Below, in pieces: positions 45,139 to 54,755 of a DNA stretch of 64,000 nucleotides; position 1 is the stretch's first letter; each line of letters begins with the position of its first letter. Source of the DNA: Ensifer sp. MPMI2T (GTDB lineage: Bacteria; Pseudomonadota; Alphaproteobacteria; Rhizobiales; Rhizobiaceae); NCBI RefSeq assembly GCF_004827385.1, contig NZ_SRXN01000031.1:1-64000 (forward strand), given 5' to 3'. The notes under the pieces were generated by a model, which was given only the letters and a program-made list of their open reading frames with translations, searched no databases and was not told the DNA's origin. Position numbers and translations under genes: made by a program.

Positions 45139-46863
45139 TCAACTTCCGGTTTCGGCCGGTACGTCGCCCCTGCTGCCCAGCGGAATCCGGATGGTCCATT
45201 CGATGCCGTCAGGGTGCATCGTCCTTTCGAGTTCGGCCCTAAGCGCCATGCCGAGCATGCGCTCAAGCACGACCGTTCCGAAGCCCGTTCGCCCCGAAGT
45301 TTGTTTCGGCGGCGCAATATCCGCTCCCTCTTCACGCCAACGAATGGCGATCATTCCATCCGACACCGACCAGTCGAGCCTGATGATACCGGTCGCGTTG
45401 GCGAGTGCGCCATATTTGGTCGCGTTTGTCGCAAGTTCGTGCAGCGCCATGCCGAGCATCTGTGCCACCTGTGTTTCCAACCGCAGGTCCGGACCGCTGA
45501 GGACGATGCGCTGCGGATCGTCCGGAGCAAAGGGTTGCAACTGGTTCTGCGCCAGTTCACGGAAATCGACGCCGAGGGTGGCATTGGCGACCATCAGGTC
45601 GGTCGACCGGGCAAGCCCGGCGATCCGCTTTCGAAAGGCCTCGGCGAATTCCGAGGCGGTCTCGGTGGAAGAGGAGGACTGGTTCAGCATCGATTGAATG
45701 ACAGTGAGCTGGTTCTTCGAGCGGTGTGCGACCTCTCTCATCAGGAAGCGGATTTCCCCTTCGGCCTTGGCGCGCGCCGCGGCCGCCCGGGCGAATGCGC
45801 TCGATACATACTCGACCTCGGTAATCACGTATCGACGCGGCTTTATCGGCTCGCCGGCACCAAGACGGCGGGCGTCCATGGCAAGCAGCTTCACTCCCTG
45901 CGAGAGCAGGCGGGCGATCGTCAACGAACCCGCGACCGCGATGCTTGCGAAGATGATGCCGCCAAGCGACAACCAGAGGAACGACCACAGTATCGGCGCA
46001 TCGACAACCGCCCGCGGCGCCCAGGCGACGATGCGCCATCCGGTCACGATGGAAAACTCGGTCGCGACGCGGTAGTCCGCGCCCTTCTCGCTGATGTTGG
46101 CGACGCCGATGCTGATCGCCGGCAGCTTCTCCAGGAAGAAGGCATCACCCGGTTTGACCGCGGCATCGGAAGACACGATCACCCTGCCGCTGCCATCCAC
46201 CAGTGCCGCATTCCAGCCGGGCGACAGCGTGTCGCGATTGACGGCCTTCGCCATCCCGTCAGCGTCTTGCGTCAAGGCCAACAGATAGCTCTCCCCGGTT
46301 GGCAGACTGACCGGAAGATAGACATTGAAGGCCCATCGCCCGTCGGTGCTGTCGAAAAACACGCCGGAGACGAGCGGACCCTTGTTCTTGAAGGCAAGTT
46401 CGATCGATTCCGGATCGGACGCCTGTCCAAGCGGTGCGCCGAAAGGAAGGTGGGTGTTCAGTCTCTGATTGTGGTTCCTGTCTATGACAATCAGATTGGA
46501 AGCGGTGTCGGCGAGGGCAACGGAAGCGCGGTTATAAAAGGCGCGCATGTCGCGCAGTTCCATCGCGCTCGATGTCGAAAGAACCTTGAGCGTCGTCAGC
46601 ATGCCGTCAACCTCGCGCTCGATGATGCGCGCGACGGAGCCGGTCGAGGCCTTCAGGAGCGATGTCACGACCTGCTCCTGTGCATCCATGCTGCGTTTCA
46701 GGATGACGAACGAGAAGATGAAGGAAGGGATGATCGCGATCAGCAGCAACGACATAAGATAGAAGCTGAACGGCCGGCGGAGACGGTCCCGAACGAAGGC
46801 CGCGGCAGCCTGCAAGCCGCCGCGCGAAACTTCTCCGTGGTCCTTCCCTGACACCTCAGTCAC
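45139..46863 (-). CDS. Orphan HWE/HisKA_2-type sensor histidine kinase
   Basis: This 574-residue protein has a first transmembrane helix (about 36-58), a periplasmic sensor region of about 230 residues, a second helix (about 280-305) and a short HAMP-like stretch. A phosphoacceptor domain with His in VAHRSKNQLTVI and a HWE-type ATPase with HELATNATKYGAL and RWREEG follow. HWE kinases are abundant in rhizobia. I chose the GTG at 46863 because it lies after an aaggcgg site. No response regulator is adjacent, so its partner is encoded elsewhere. Signal unknown. Confidence 0.88.
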   Translation of the reverse strand: MTEVSGKDHGEVSRGGLQAAAAFVRDRLRRPFSFYLMSLLLIAIIPSFIFSFVILKRSMDAQEQVVTSLLKASTGSVARIIEREVDGMLTTLKVLSTSSAMELRDMRAFYNRASVALADTASNLIVIDRNHNQRLNTHLPFGAPLGQASDPESIELAFKNKGPLVSGVFFDSTDGRWAFNVYLPVSLPTGESYLLALTQDADGMAKAVNRDTLSPGWNAALVDGSGRVIVSSDAAVKPGDAFFLEKLPAISIGVANISEKGADYRVATEFSIVTGWRIVAWAPRAVVDAPILWSFLWLSLGGIIFASIAVAGSLTIARLLSQGVKLLAMDARRLGAGEPIKPRRYVITEVEYVSSAFARAAAARAKAEGEIRFLMREVAHRSKNQLTVIQSMLNQSSSSTETASEFAEAFRKRIAGLARSTDLMVANATLGVDFRELAQNQLQPFAPDDPQRIVLSGPDLRLETQVAQMLGMALHELATNATKYGALANATGIIRLDWSVSDGMIAIRWREEGADIAPPKQTSGRTGFGTVVLERMLGMALRAELERTMHPDGIEWTIRIPLGSRGDVPAETGS

Positions 46864-47204
46864 CCGGGCCGCCTTTCACCGTCTATCGTCGCGCCGCCGG
46901 TGGCCAACGATCAAACGAGGTCCCGTGCGCTCCCGCGCGTCGGCCGCCCAACCACTTCGGGTTGACGCGCATGGCAAAAATCGCGATCTCGGATTGGCCC
47001 CCGACTGCCGCGAACGGCCATATCCGCAGCTTGCGCCGAATAGATCGAATCGTCTCCTGCGATCATGCGTCAGCGTTTCGCCAAACGCAAACCGCCTGCA
47101 GCGCCGCGCGTCTCTCAGATGCGCAAGGGACGCTGTAGCGCTTTGAATTGTTGCATGTTTTTATCCTTAAATCGCTGCGATTTAAGGATAAATGCGGGGG
47201 CGGA
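46864..47204. other. Intergenic region between truB and the histidine kinase gene
   Basis: This 341-bp gap includes a RIME-like element (47096-47195) immediately after the truB stop. No gene is visible in the remainder. Confidence 0.55.
47096..47195 (-). repeat. RIME-like element, copy 6 (inverted orientation)
   Basis: It has ctgcagcgccgcgcg, the stem-derived ctcagatgcgcaaggga, the linker gctgtagcgctttgaattg, and the palindrome catgtttttatccttaaatc/gatttaaggataaatgc. It begins 9 bp past the truB stop and may act as a transcript-end structure. Confidence 0.77.
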
Positions 47205-48140
47205 TCAAGCCGTGGCAAACACCCGCTTCGGCCGGAATTCGCCTTCGGCGATCTCGCCGATCGCCACGAGCTTGCCGCGCGCCGTTGCATAGGCTTCGGG
47301 AGCAGGCAATGGTGCCTCACGGCCGCGCAGGATGATCGGATTGCCCATCTTGAGGCGATGCGCCTGATCATCGTTGACGGCGACGTGCGGTAGGCCGGAA
47401 AGAGCCTCGCCCGTCTCGATCAGGAAGTCATCCAAGGCGGCGAGCCGCTCGCCATCGTCTTCGATCTTCTCAAGCGCGACGAGGTCGGCAAGCGGCACCA
47501 TGTCATCTTCGCCGAAGGGAGCCACGAATGTGCGGCGCAGCGAAGCGATATGCCCGAAACAGCCGAGATCGCGGCCCATATCGCGGGCAAGCGAGCGAAC
47601 ATAGGTTCCCTTGCCGCATTCGATCTCGAAATGCGCGAGATGCGGCGTGCATCCGATCAGTGAAAGCCGGAAGACCTCCACTTCCCGGGCCGGAATTTCC
47701 ACCGCCTCCCCGTCGCGGGCGAGATCGTAGGCGCGTTCGCCGTCGATCTTGATCGCCGAGAATTGCGGCGGCACCTGGCTGATCACGCCCGTATATTTCG
47801 GCAGCAGGGCGCGGATCGCCTCTTCCGTCGGCCGTTCCGCGGACGAGCGGATGACTTCGCCCTCAAGATCGTCGGTCGTGCGCTCCTCGCCCCAGGCGAC
47901 GGTGAACTCGTAGATCTTCCGCCCATCCATCACGTAGGGGACGGTCTTCGTCGCGTCACCGAGCGCGATCGGCAGCATGCCGGAGGCGAGTGGGTCGAGC
48001 GTGCCGGCGTGACCTGCCTTCTGCGCCTTGAACAGCCACTTGATCTTGGAAACGGCCTCGGTGGAACCAAAGTCGAGCGGCTTGTCGAGGATCAGCCAGC
48101 CCGAGATCGGGCGACCCTTGGGTTTGCGCGGTTTGGACAT
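47205..48140 (-). CDS. truB: tRNA pseudouridine-55 synthase
   Basis: This 311-residue enzyme makes the universal pseudouridine 55 in the T loop of tRNAs. The catalytic Asp is in [14 protein letters not shown], and the [18 protein letters not shown] N-terminal segment is present ([14 protein letters not shown]). It follows rbfA by 9 bp in the rimP-nusA-infB operon. The start at 48140 ([11 protein letters not shown]) is the usual one. Confidence 0.96.
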   Translation of the reverse strand: MSKPRKPKGRPISGWLILDKPLDFGSTEAVSKIKWLFKAQKAGHAGTLDPLASGMLPIALGDATKTVPYVMDGRKIYEFTVAWGEERTTDDLEGEVIRSSAERPTEEAIRALLPKYTGVISQVPPQFSAIKIDGERAYDLARDGEAVEIPAREVEVFRLSLIGCTPHLAHFEIECGKGTYVRSLARDMGRDLGCFGHIASLRRTFVAPFGEDDMVPLADLVALEKIEDDGERLAALDDFLIETGEALSGLPHVAVNDDQAHRLKMGNPIILRGREAPLPAPEAYATARGKLVAIGEIAEGEFRPKRVFATA

Positions 48141-48149
48141 GAGGCTTTC

Positions 48150-48557
48150 TTATTCTTTGTCGTCGGTATCGGAATCGAGGTCGCGGCTGACCTCCGGCGA
48201 GCGCAGCAGCGCGTCGATCTTCTGATAATTGTCGAAGCTCGTGTCGTCTCTGAAACGGACGTCCGGCATGTATTTCATCTGCCGGAGCTGCGGTCCGAGC
48301 CGTCCGCGGATGAACTTCGCGTTCCGGTTCAATGCCTCGATTACCGCGCCATGATCGTTCATGCCGAGCGGAGTGACATAGGCTGTGGCGATCTTCAGAT
48401 CCGGCGACATGCGCACCTCGGAAATGGAGATCACCGTCTTTTCGAGCAATGGATCGCGCACCTCGCCACGCTGCAGAACCTGCGTGATCGCGGCGCGCAC
48501 CTGTTCTCCCACGCGCAGCATGCGCTGGGAAGGAGCGGAGGATGTGGATCTGGTCAT
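48150..48557 (-). CDS. rbfA: 30S ribosome-binding factor A
   Basis: This 135-residue KH-fold protein helps mature the 16S rRNA 5' end in the 30S subunit. Family features include [17 protein letters not shown] and [12 protein letters not shown] charged C-terminal tail (about 115-135) is typical for alphaproteobacteria. It lies between infB and truB in the operon; about 180 bp containing a palindromic repeat separates it from infB. Confidence 0.94.
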   Translation of the reverse strand: MTRSTSSAPSQRMLRVGEQVRAAITQVLQRGEVRDPLLEKTVISISEVRMSPDLKIATAYVTPLGMNDHGAVIEALNRNAKFIRGRLGPQLRQMKYMPDVRFRDDTSFDNYQKIDALLRSPEVSRDLDSDTDDKE

Positions 48558-48631
48558 CGTACTTACCTCGGATCACGTCATGATCTTCGATCGAGTTTGC
48601 TCAAGATCACAGACGGGATCGATTTCAATGA

Positions 48632-48678
48632 AATGCGGGATGCGGGCGGAGACCGCCCACGTCTTGCTGATCCCGCTT
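48632..48678. repeat. Palindromic repeat of the 'gcgggatgcgggcgg' type, copy 1
   Basis: aatgcgggatgcgggcggag ... tgctgatcccgctt can fold into a hairpin with gcgggat/atcccgc arms. Close relatives lie at 57898-57946 and 61855-61899. Here it lies inside the infB-rbfA operon. Confidence 0.68.
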
Positions 48679-48737
48679 CAAAAAGTGCGAGCGCCGAACA
48701 GGAGCCGGCGCCCGCACAATCTCGAACCGGACGGATA

Positions 48738-51404
48738 TCAGAGTGTGCGCGTAACGTGTTCGACGCGGAAGCACTCGATCGTATCGCCGGCGCGGATGTC
48801 CTCGTAGTTCTCGAAGGCCATGCCGCATTCCTGGCCGGCCTGAACTTCCGAGACTTCGTCCTTGAAGCGCTTGAGCGTCTTGAGCTTGCCCTCGTGGATG
48901 ACGACGTTGTCGCGCACGAGGCGGACGCCGACGCCACGCTCCACCTTGCCCTCGGTGACGCGGCAACCCGCGACCTTGCCGACCTTGGTGATGTTGAACA
49001 CCTCCAGGATCTCGGCATTGCCGAGGAAGGTCTCGCGCCGTTCGGGCGAGAGCAGACCGGACATCGCCGCCTTCACGTCATCCACCAAATCGTAGATGAT
49101 GTTGTAGTAGCGGATTTCGATGCCGGCACGCTCGGCCGCATCGCGCGCCTGCTTGTTGGCGCGGACGTTGAAGCCGATGATCGCGGCGTTCGAGGCTTCG
49201 GCGAGCGAGATATCCGACTCGGTAATACCACCCGCGCCCGAATGCACGACACGCGCCCGAACCTCGTCGGTCCCGAGCTTTTCGAGGGCGCCGGCAATCG
49301 CTTCGATCGAGCCCTGCACGTCGCCCTTGATGACCAGCGGGAACTCCTTCATGCCGGAAGCATGGAGCTGGCTCATCATCTGCTCGAGCGAACCGCGCGA
49401 GCCGGACTGGCGCGCAACCGCCTTTTCGCGTGCAAGCCGCTGGCGATATTCGGAAATCTCGCGCGCACGGCTTTCGTTCTCGACGACCGCGAACTTGTCG
49501 CCGGCGGCCGGCGTACCGGAGAGACCGAGGACTTCAACCGGGGTCGACGGGCCCGCGGACTTCACATGCTCGCCCTTGTCGTTGACCAGCGCGCGCACGC
49601 GACCCCATTGGTCGCCGGCGACGATGATCTGGCCAGGCGTGAGCGTACCCTTCTGGACGAGAACGGTCGCGACCGCACCGCGGCCGCGATCGAGCTCGGC
49701 TTCCACCACCGTACCTTCGGCCGTCCGGTTTGCGTTGGCCTTAAGGTCGAGGATTTCGGCCTGCAGCAGGATCGCCTCGAGCAGCTTGTCGAGGTTGGTG
49801 TGGTTCTTCGCCGAAACTTCGACGTCGAGAACTTCACCGCCCATCGATTCAACGAAGACCTCATGCTGCAGCAGCTCTGTGCGGACCTTCTGCGGGTTCG
49901 CCGTCGGCTTGTCGATCTTGTTGATCGCCACGATGATCGGAACGTTGGCCGCCTTGGCGTGGTTGATCGACTCGATCGTCTGCGGCATCACGCTGTCATC
50001 GGCCGCCACGACGAGGACGGCAATGTCCGTCGCCTGGGCACCGCGGGCACGCATGGCCGTGAAGGCGGCGTGGCCGGGGGTGTCGATGAAGGTGATCTTC
50101 TGACCGCTCTGCTCGACCTGATAGGCGCCGATGTGCTGGGTGATGCCGCCGGCTTCACCGGCAACCACATTCGCATGGCGGATCGCATCGAGCAGCGACG
50201 TCTTGCCGTGGTCGACGTGACCCATGATCGTGACGATCGGCGGGCGCGGCTCCATGGTCTCTTCGGTGTCGGCGATGTTGAAGATGCCCTCTTCGACATC
50301 CGATTCCGAGACGCGCTTGACCGTGTGGCCGAATTCGCCGGCGATGAGCTCGGCGAGATCGGCATCGATCAGGTCGCCCGGCTTCATCATCTGGCCTTCC
50401 TTCATCAGGAACTTGATGACGTCGACGGCGCGTTCGGACATGCGCTGCGACAGCTCCTGAATCGTGATGGTCTCCGGCAGAACGACCTCGCGCGAGATCT
50501 TCTCGCGGGTCTCCTGCATCTGGCTGCGCTTGAACTTTTCCTGCCGGCGACGCATCGCCGAGAGCGAACGGCCGCGCTGACCGCCATCCTCGTCGACGGC
50601 GGCCGTCAAGGTCAGCTTGCCCTGGCGACGGCCATCATCGCCCTTCGGACGCGTGACCGGCTTCGCGGGTTCCGGACGCGCGACCTTGCCCCGGGCGGGA
50701 CCGGCGCCCCGCGAACCGCGATCGTCCTCTTCCTCATCGCCGGCGCGGCGGCCGCGCAGGGCGGCTCCGCCTGGCGCCTGCGGGGCTGCCGGAGCCGGAC
50801 GCGGCGGTTGCGGGCGTGTGTCGGGGCGACGTTCCGCCGTAACGACGGGCGCGGCAGCGGCCGGCCGCTCTTCCTCGACCTTCTCGGCGACGACCGCCGG
50901 ACGTGCTGCCTCTTCGGCGGCCCGGCGCGCGGCCTCTTCCCGTTCGCGTGCGGCGCGTTCTTCTTCCTCGCGCCGACGACGGGCTTCCTCTTCGGCGCGG
51001 CGCTTGGCTTCCTCGGCCTCACGGATCTGGGCCTCCGCCAGGGCGCGACGGCGGGCTTCCATCTCACCAGCGGACAGATCGTTGAGAACGACGCCGACGC
51101 GCGGACGGTTCTGCTCCTGGCGCGGCTGATGCGGTTGCGGCTGCGGCGCGGGGCGGCCGGACGGCTGCGGCGGCATGGGGCGCTGCTCCGGCGCACGTGC
51201 TGCCGGCGTCGCGTTCATGGGCGTGATCGGCCGTTCGTCTTCAGGACGGGTATGGCGCCGCTTCTTGGTTTCAACCACAACCGCCTTGGTGCGGCCGCGG
51301 CCCATGTCCTGACGCACTGTCCCCTGCTGAACCCCGGAGGGTTTCAGGGTCAGCGTCTTCTTGCCCGCTACGCTGAGTGTCTTGTCGTCTTTGTTATCGG
51401 TCAT
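48738..51404 (-). CDS. infB: Translation initiation factor IF-2
   Basis: This 888-residue GTPase places initiator tRNA on the 30S subunit. The N-terminal ~300 residues are low-complexity with Arg/Glu/Ala-rich helices ([17 protein letters not shown]). The G domain has [16 protein letters not shown] and NKIDKP, and domains C1 and C2 complete it. Alternative internal starts, known for E. coli IF2, cannot be judged. It is cotranscribed with nusA and rnpM upstream and rbfA and truB downstream. Confidence 0.98.
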   Translation of the reverse strand: MTDNKDDKTLSVAGKKTLTLKPSGVQQGTVRQDMGRGRTKAVVVETKKRRHTRPEDERPITPMNATPAARAPEQRPMPPQPSGRPAPQPQPHQPRQEQNRPRVGVVLNDLSAGEMEARRRALAEAQIREAEEAKRRAEEEARRRREEEERAAREREEAARRAAEEAARPAVVAEKVEEERPAAAAPVVTAERRPDTRPQPPRPAPAAPQAPGGAALRGRRAGDEEEDDRGSRGAGPARGKVARPEPAKPVTRPKGDDGRRQGKLTLTAAVDEDGGQRGRSLSAMRRRQEKFKRSQMQETREKISREVVLPETITIQELSQRMSERAVDVIKFLMKEGQMMKPGDLIDADLAELIAGEFGHTVKRVSESDVEEGIFNIADTEETMEPRPPIVTIMGHVDHGKTSLLDAIRHANVVAGEAGGITQHIGAYQVEQSGQKITFIDTPGHAAFTAMRARGAQATDIAVLVVAADDSVMPQTIESINHAKAANVPIIVAINKIDKPTANPQKVRTELLQHEVFVESMGGEVLDVEVSAKNHTNLDKLLEAILLQAEILDLKANANRTAEGTVVEAELDRGRGAVATVLVQKGTLTPGQIIVAGDQWGRVRALVNDKGEHVKSAGPSTPVEVLGLSGTPAAGDKFAVVENESRAREISEYRQRLAREKAVARQSGSRGSLEQMMSQLHASGMKEFPLVIKGDVQGSIEAIAGALEKLGTDEVRARVVHSGAGGITESDISLAEASNAAIIGFNVRANKQARDAAERAGIEIRYYNIIYDLVDDVKAAMSGLLSPERRETFLGNAEILEVFNITKVGKVAGCRVTEGKVERGVGVRLVRDNVVIHEGKLKTLKRFKDEVSEVQAGQECGMAFENYEDIRAGDTIECFRVEHVTRTL

Positions 51405-51509
51405 TCCGTTCCGTTCCTAGCGATCAGGGCCGGATACGAAACACCTGACCCTGTCTTCCAAATTGTCTCAAACAATGCTCGCGGTGCCGGCCTTTGCCGG
51501 TGACGCGTA

Positions 51510-52202
51510 TCATTGCTGTGGCTTGCCAGCGCCGCCTTTGGCCCGGACCGGGACGGATCCTCGGTACTTTTCGAGCATGATTGCGCGCTTCACTACACCC
51601 TCACCCGCCTGCCCTGCAAGCGCTGCGGCATGGATAAAAGCATTACTTCCCAAAAGCCGATCCATTTCCGCCGCCGTGAAGGGACGAAATGCGGCTATTT
51701 CCTTTTCATCCTCGGCGACGAAACTCATCGCCTTGCGAGCCTGATCGATCTTGCGGACACCGTCGGCGGCCGCATCGCTGGCGTGGAAGACGGCAAGCGC
51801 CGCAAGACCACGCACCGCCTGTTCCGTCTTCATCGCCCCGGAAACGAACTGGCCGGCCTTGCGCGCCATGTTCATCATTCCGGCAAGCTGCTCGGCAAGC
51901 AGCCTGTCGACGTCGTCCGCCAGCGCCGCGTCGGCCCGGACATCGGCCTTGAGGGCACGGGCGAAGAGCTTCTTCGCCACCGCCTTCTCGACAAGCGGCC
52001 GCTCCGCCTTGATCCAGCATCCGCGCCCGGGGAGCTGCCGCTTCAGGTCCGGGACGACGCGTCCATCAGGGCCTGCAACGAAGCGGATCAACTCGTCCGG
52101 CGAACCGCTCTCGCGGCTGACGATGCAGGTCCGGGTGCTGCCGCTCCGGTCCTTCGGACCCTTGTCCGAAGGCAGGGTGTCAGCATCGGTTTCCGCTATC
52201 AT
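51510..52202 (-). CDS. rnpM: RnpM/YlxR RNA-binding protein fused to an L7Ae-like domain
   Basis: This 230-residue protein begins with the YlxR (DUF448) domain (RTCIVSRESGSPDELIRFV, then GRGCWI), known in Bacillus to bind RNase P RNA. A second part (about 95-190) resembles the YlxQ/L7Ae RNA-binding fold (MMNMARKAGQFVSGAMKTEQAV). In Gram-positive bacteria the two are separate adjacent genes, ylxR and ylxQ; here they are one. It sits between nusA and infB. Confidence 0.87.
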   Translation of the reverse strand: MIAETDADTLPSDKGPKDRSGSTRTCIVSRESGSPDELIRFVAGPDGRVVPDLKRQLPGRGCWIKAERPLVEKAVAKKLFARALKADVRADAALADDVDRLLAEQLAGMMNMARKAGQFVSGAMKTEQAVRGLAALAVFHASDAAADGVRKIDQARKAMSFVAEDEKEIAAFRPFTAAEMDRLLGSNAFIHAAALAGQAGEGVVKRAIMLEKYRGSVPVRAKGGAGKPQQ

Positions 52203-52207
52203 CGTGA

Positions 52208-53818
52208 TCAGGCGTCCTGCTCGGCGCCTTCGGCGACGTCGATCGGCTCTTCCGCCTCGCTTGCCAGATCTTCTTCGGTGATCCAGCCAGCGGCCAGACG
52301 CGCCTGGACGATCATCGCCTCGGCCTCTTCACGGGTCACCTCGAACTTCGAGAAGATACCTTCGAAGCGCTTGGTCTCGCCGTCTTTGCGCTCGCTCCAG
52401 CCGACGAGATCGTCGGCGGCGCAACCGGCAAAGTCCTCGACGGTCTTGATGCCCTCTTCGCCGAGCGCAACCAGCATCTGGCTGGTCAGCCCATTGATCG
52501 TGCGCAGTTCGTCGGCAACGCCGAGTTCCTTGCGCTTGGCGTCCATCTCGGCCTCGATCTTGTCCAGATACTCGCGAGCGCGGGTCTGGATCTCGGTCGC
52601 GGTCTCTTCGTCGAAACCGTCGATCGACGAGATCTCGTCGAGATCAACATAGGCGAGTTCCTCGACCTGCGCAAAGCCTTCCGAGGCGAGCACCTGGCCG
52701 ACCATCTCGTCGACGTCGAGTGCTTCCATGAAGAGCTGGGTCCGCTCGTTGAATTCCTTCTGACGGCGCTCGCTTTCCTCCTGCTCGGTCAGGATATCGA
52801 TATCCCAGCCGGTCAGTTGAGAGGCGAGGCGGACGTTCTGGCCGCGGCGGCCGATGGCGAGCGAGAGCTGCTCGTCCGGAACCACCACTTCGATACGCTC
52901 GGCATCCTCGTCGAGAACGACCTTGGCGACTTCCGCCGGCTGCAGGGCGTTGACGATGAAGGAGGCCGGATCCTGCGACCACGGAATGATGTCGATCTTC
53001 TCGCCCTGAAGCTCGCCGACGACGGCCTGGACGCGGGAGCCGCGCATACCGACGCAGGCGCCGACCGGATCGATCGACGAGTCGTTGGAGACGACGGCGA
53101 TCTTGGCGCGCGAACCCGGATCGCGGGCAACCGACTTGATCTGAATGATCCCGTCGTAGATTTCCGGCACTTCCATGGTGAAGAGCTTGACCATGAACTG
53201 CGGATGCGTGCGCGACAGGAAGATCTGCGGCCCGCGCTGTTCACGGCGGACATCGTAGACGAAGGCGCGGACGCGGTCGCCGTAGCGCATGTTTTCGCGC
53301 GGGATCATCTCGTCGCGACGGATGATGCCTTCGCCACGGCCGAGATCGACGATGACGTTGCCGTATTCGACACGCTTTACCGTACCGTTGACGATCTCGC
53401 CGACGCGGTCCTTGAATTCCTCGTACTGGCGGTCACGCTCGGCTTCGCGGACCTTCTGCACGATCACCTGCTTGGCCGACTGCGCGGCGATACGGCCGAA
53501 ATCCATCGGCGGCAGCGGATCTGCGATGAAATCGCCGATCTTGGCGTCGGGGTTGCGATCGCGCGCAAGCTCCAGCGGGATCTGCGTCGAATAATCGTCC
53601 GCCTTCTCGACCACTTCCAGAAGGCGCTGCAGACGGATTTCGCCGGTCTTCGAATTGATGTCCGCGCGAATGTTCGATTCCGAGCCATAACGCGAGCGAG
53701 CCGCCTTCTGGATCGCATCCGCCATTGCGGCCAGAACGATCTCGCGGTCGATCACCTTTTCGCGTGCCACAGCATCTGCGATCTGCAGAAGTTCGAGCCG
53801 GTTAGCACTGACTGCCAT
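52208..53818 (-). CDS. nusA: Transcription termination/antitermination factor NusA
   Basis: This 536-residue protein has the N-terminal RNAP-binding domain, an S1 domain, two KH domains ([23 protein letters not shown] and [19 protein letters not shown]) and a C-terminal repeat region with helix-hairpin-helix-like units and an acidic end ([15 protein letters not shown]). NusA modulates pausing and intrinsic termination. It lies after rimP. The terminator-like hairpin in the operon leader could be subject to NusA feedback. Confidence 0.97.
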   Translation of the reverse strand: MAVSANRLELLQIADAVAREKVIDREIVLAAMADAIQKAARSRYGSESNIRADINSKTGEIRLQRLLEVVEKADDYSTQIPLELARDRNPDAKIGDFIADPLPPMDFGRIAAQSAKQVIVQKVREAERDRQYEEFKDRVGEIVNGTVKRVEYGNVIVDLGRGEGIIRRDEMIPRENMRYGDRVRAFVYDVRREQRGPQIFLSRTHPQFMVKLFTMEVPEIYDGIIQIKSVARDPGSRAKIAVVSNDSSIDPVGACVGMRGSRVQAVVGELQGEKIDIIPWSQDPASFIVNALQPAEVAKVVLDEDAERIEVVVPDEQLSLAIGRRGQNVRLASQLTGWDIDILTEQEESERRQKEFNERTQLFMEALDVDEMVGQVLASEGFAQVEELAYVDLDEISSIDGFDEETATEIQTRAREYLDKIEAEMDAKRKELGVADELRTINGLTSQMLVALGEEGIKTVEDFAGCAADDLVGWSERKDGETKRFEGIFSKFEVTREEAEAMIVQARLAAGWITEEDLASEAEEPIDVAEGAEQDA

Positions 53819-53865
53819 AGTTCTTGTCTCCGTCTGTTGCAGGGGCCTTTGAAGCGCGCCCCGCC

Positions 53866-54483
53866 TTATTCGATAGGTGAATCTTCGTCTTCGAAATTCT
53901 GGTTGGCGGCGCGCGCGGCCTTCGCCTTCTTGTCGGCCGTCAACGCGTCGCGGATCAGGTCGTCGGTCAGGATCAACCGGGCATCCGAAAGCGCCGTGAA
54001 CGGGATCGCGACAACCGCTTCCTCACCGTAGGCGGGCTGGTCCCGCTCAAGACGGAAGCCGTCTTCGTCCACCGACACGATCTTGCCACGAAACCGCTTG
54101 CGGCCTTCGACCATCACCGAAGTCTCGCATTTCATCAGATGGCCCTGCCAGCGGACGAAATCGGACTTGCGCACCATCGGGCGGTCGATGCCCGGCGACG
54201 ACACTTCCAGATGATACGCCTTGTCGATCGGATCTTCCACATCGAGGACAGGCGAAATGGCCTTGGAGACCTCTTCGCAATCCTCGACGGTCATGGTGCC
54301 GTCATTGCGCTCCGTCATGATCTGCAGCGTCAAACCGTTCTGGCCGGACATGCGGACGCGCACGAGGCGGAAGCCCATCTGCACGAGCACGGGCTCAATG
54401 ATGTCGGCAACACGCTGATCGAGACCGGTTTCGGTGATCAGCCGCGGTTCATTTGCATTTTCAGCCGTTGTCTTATCGGACAA
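53866..54483 (-). CDS. rimP: Ribosome maturation factor RimP
   Basis: This 205-residue protein assists 30S assembly. Family motifs are GFRLVRVRM and [10 protein letters not shown]. The start is a TTG at 54483, preceded by gaggag at a good distance. No ATG with a comparable site lies in the N-terminal region of the frame. It is the first gene of rimP-nusA-rnpM-infB-rbfA-truB. The C-terminal 30 residues are charged and unstructured. Confidence 0.93.
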   Translation of the reverse strand: MSDKTTAENANEPRLITETGLDQRVADIIEPVLVQMGFRLVRVRMSGQNGLTLQIMTERNDGTMTVEDCEEVSKAISPVLDVEDPIDKAYHLEVSSPGIDRPMVRKSDFVRWQGHLMKCETSVMVEGRKRFRGKIVSVDEDGFRLERDQPAYGEEAVVAIPFTALSDARLILTDDLIRDALTADKKAKAARAANQNFEDEDSPIE

Positions 54484-54512
54484 ACGATCGTCTCCTCATC
54501 GGACCGGCTAAC

Positions 54513-54544
54513 AAAAAAGAGCGGGTCCTGACGGGCCCACTCTT
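54513..54544 (-). terminator. Terminator-like hairpin in the rimP-nusA leader
   Basis: On the minus strand the arms aagagtgggccc and ggacccgctctt pair with one mismatch and one G-T pair around gtca, and a TTTTTT run follows (54518-54513). It lies about 30 bp before the rimP start and after the probable promoter, with no other minus-strand gene upstream, so it may be an attenuator. Confidence 0.75.
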
Positions 54545-54571
54545 CATCTAACCGATCAAGAATTTGAGGCT

Positions 54572-54600
54572 CATATACGCTTCATCGCCGCAAATTGCAA
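54572..54600 (-). promoter_or_regulatory. Probable promoter of the rimP-nusA-infB operon
   Basis: TTGCAA (54600-54595), a 17-base spacer and TATATG (54577-54572) on the minus strand. The predicted start of transcription near 54565 puts the terminator-like hairpin at about +20 to +52. Confidence 0.65.
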
Positions 54601-54755
54601 GACTTGCGACCGCACCCGAGGAGCAGCGACCGAGGGCGGACCGCTTTCCTGTCCGACCGTCAATTTCAGCGGCTGGCACGCCACATTTCAAAGTTTATAA
54701 GGAAGCATCCGCTTCGCATTGGTCAAACGAAAGAGAATACGAGGTGACGAGCCGC

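Noticed and set aside
45094-46851. 585-codon plus-strand frame opposite the histidine kinase
   Set aside because: The kinase motifs lie on the other strand; this frame shows nothing recognisable.
47763-51503. 1246-codon plus-strand frame, the longest in the window, across truB, rbfA and infB
   Set aside because: It runs opposite three well-supported genes and their gaps, and its sequence is low-complexity with no family signature.
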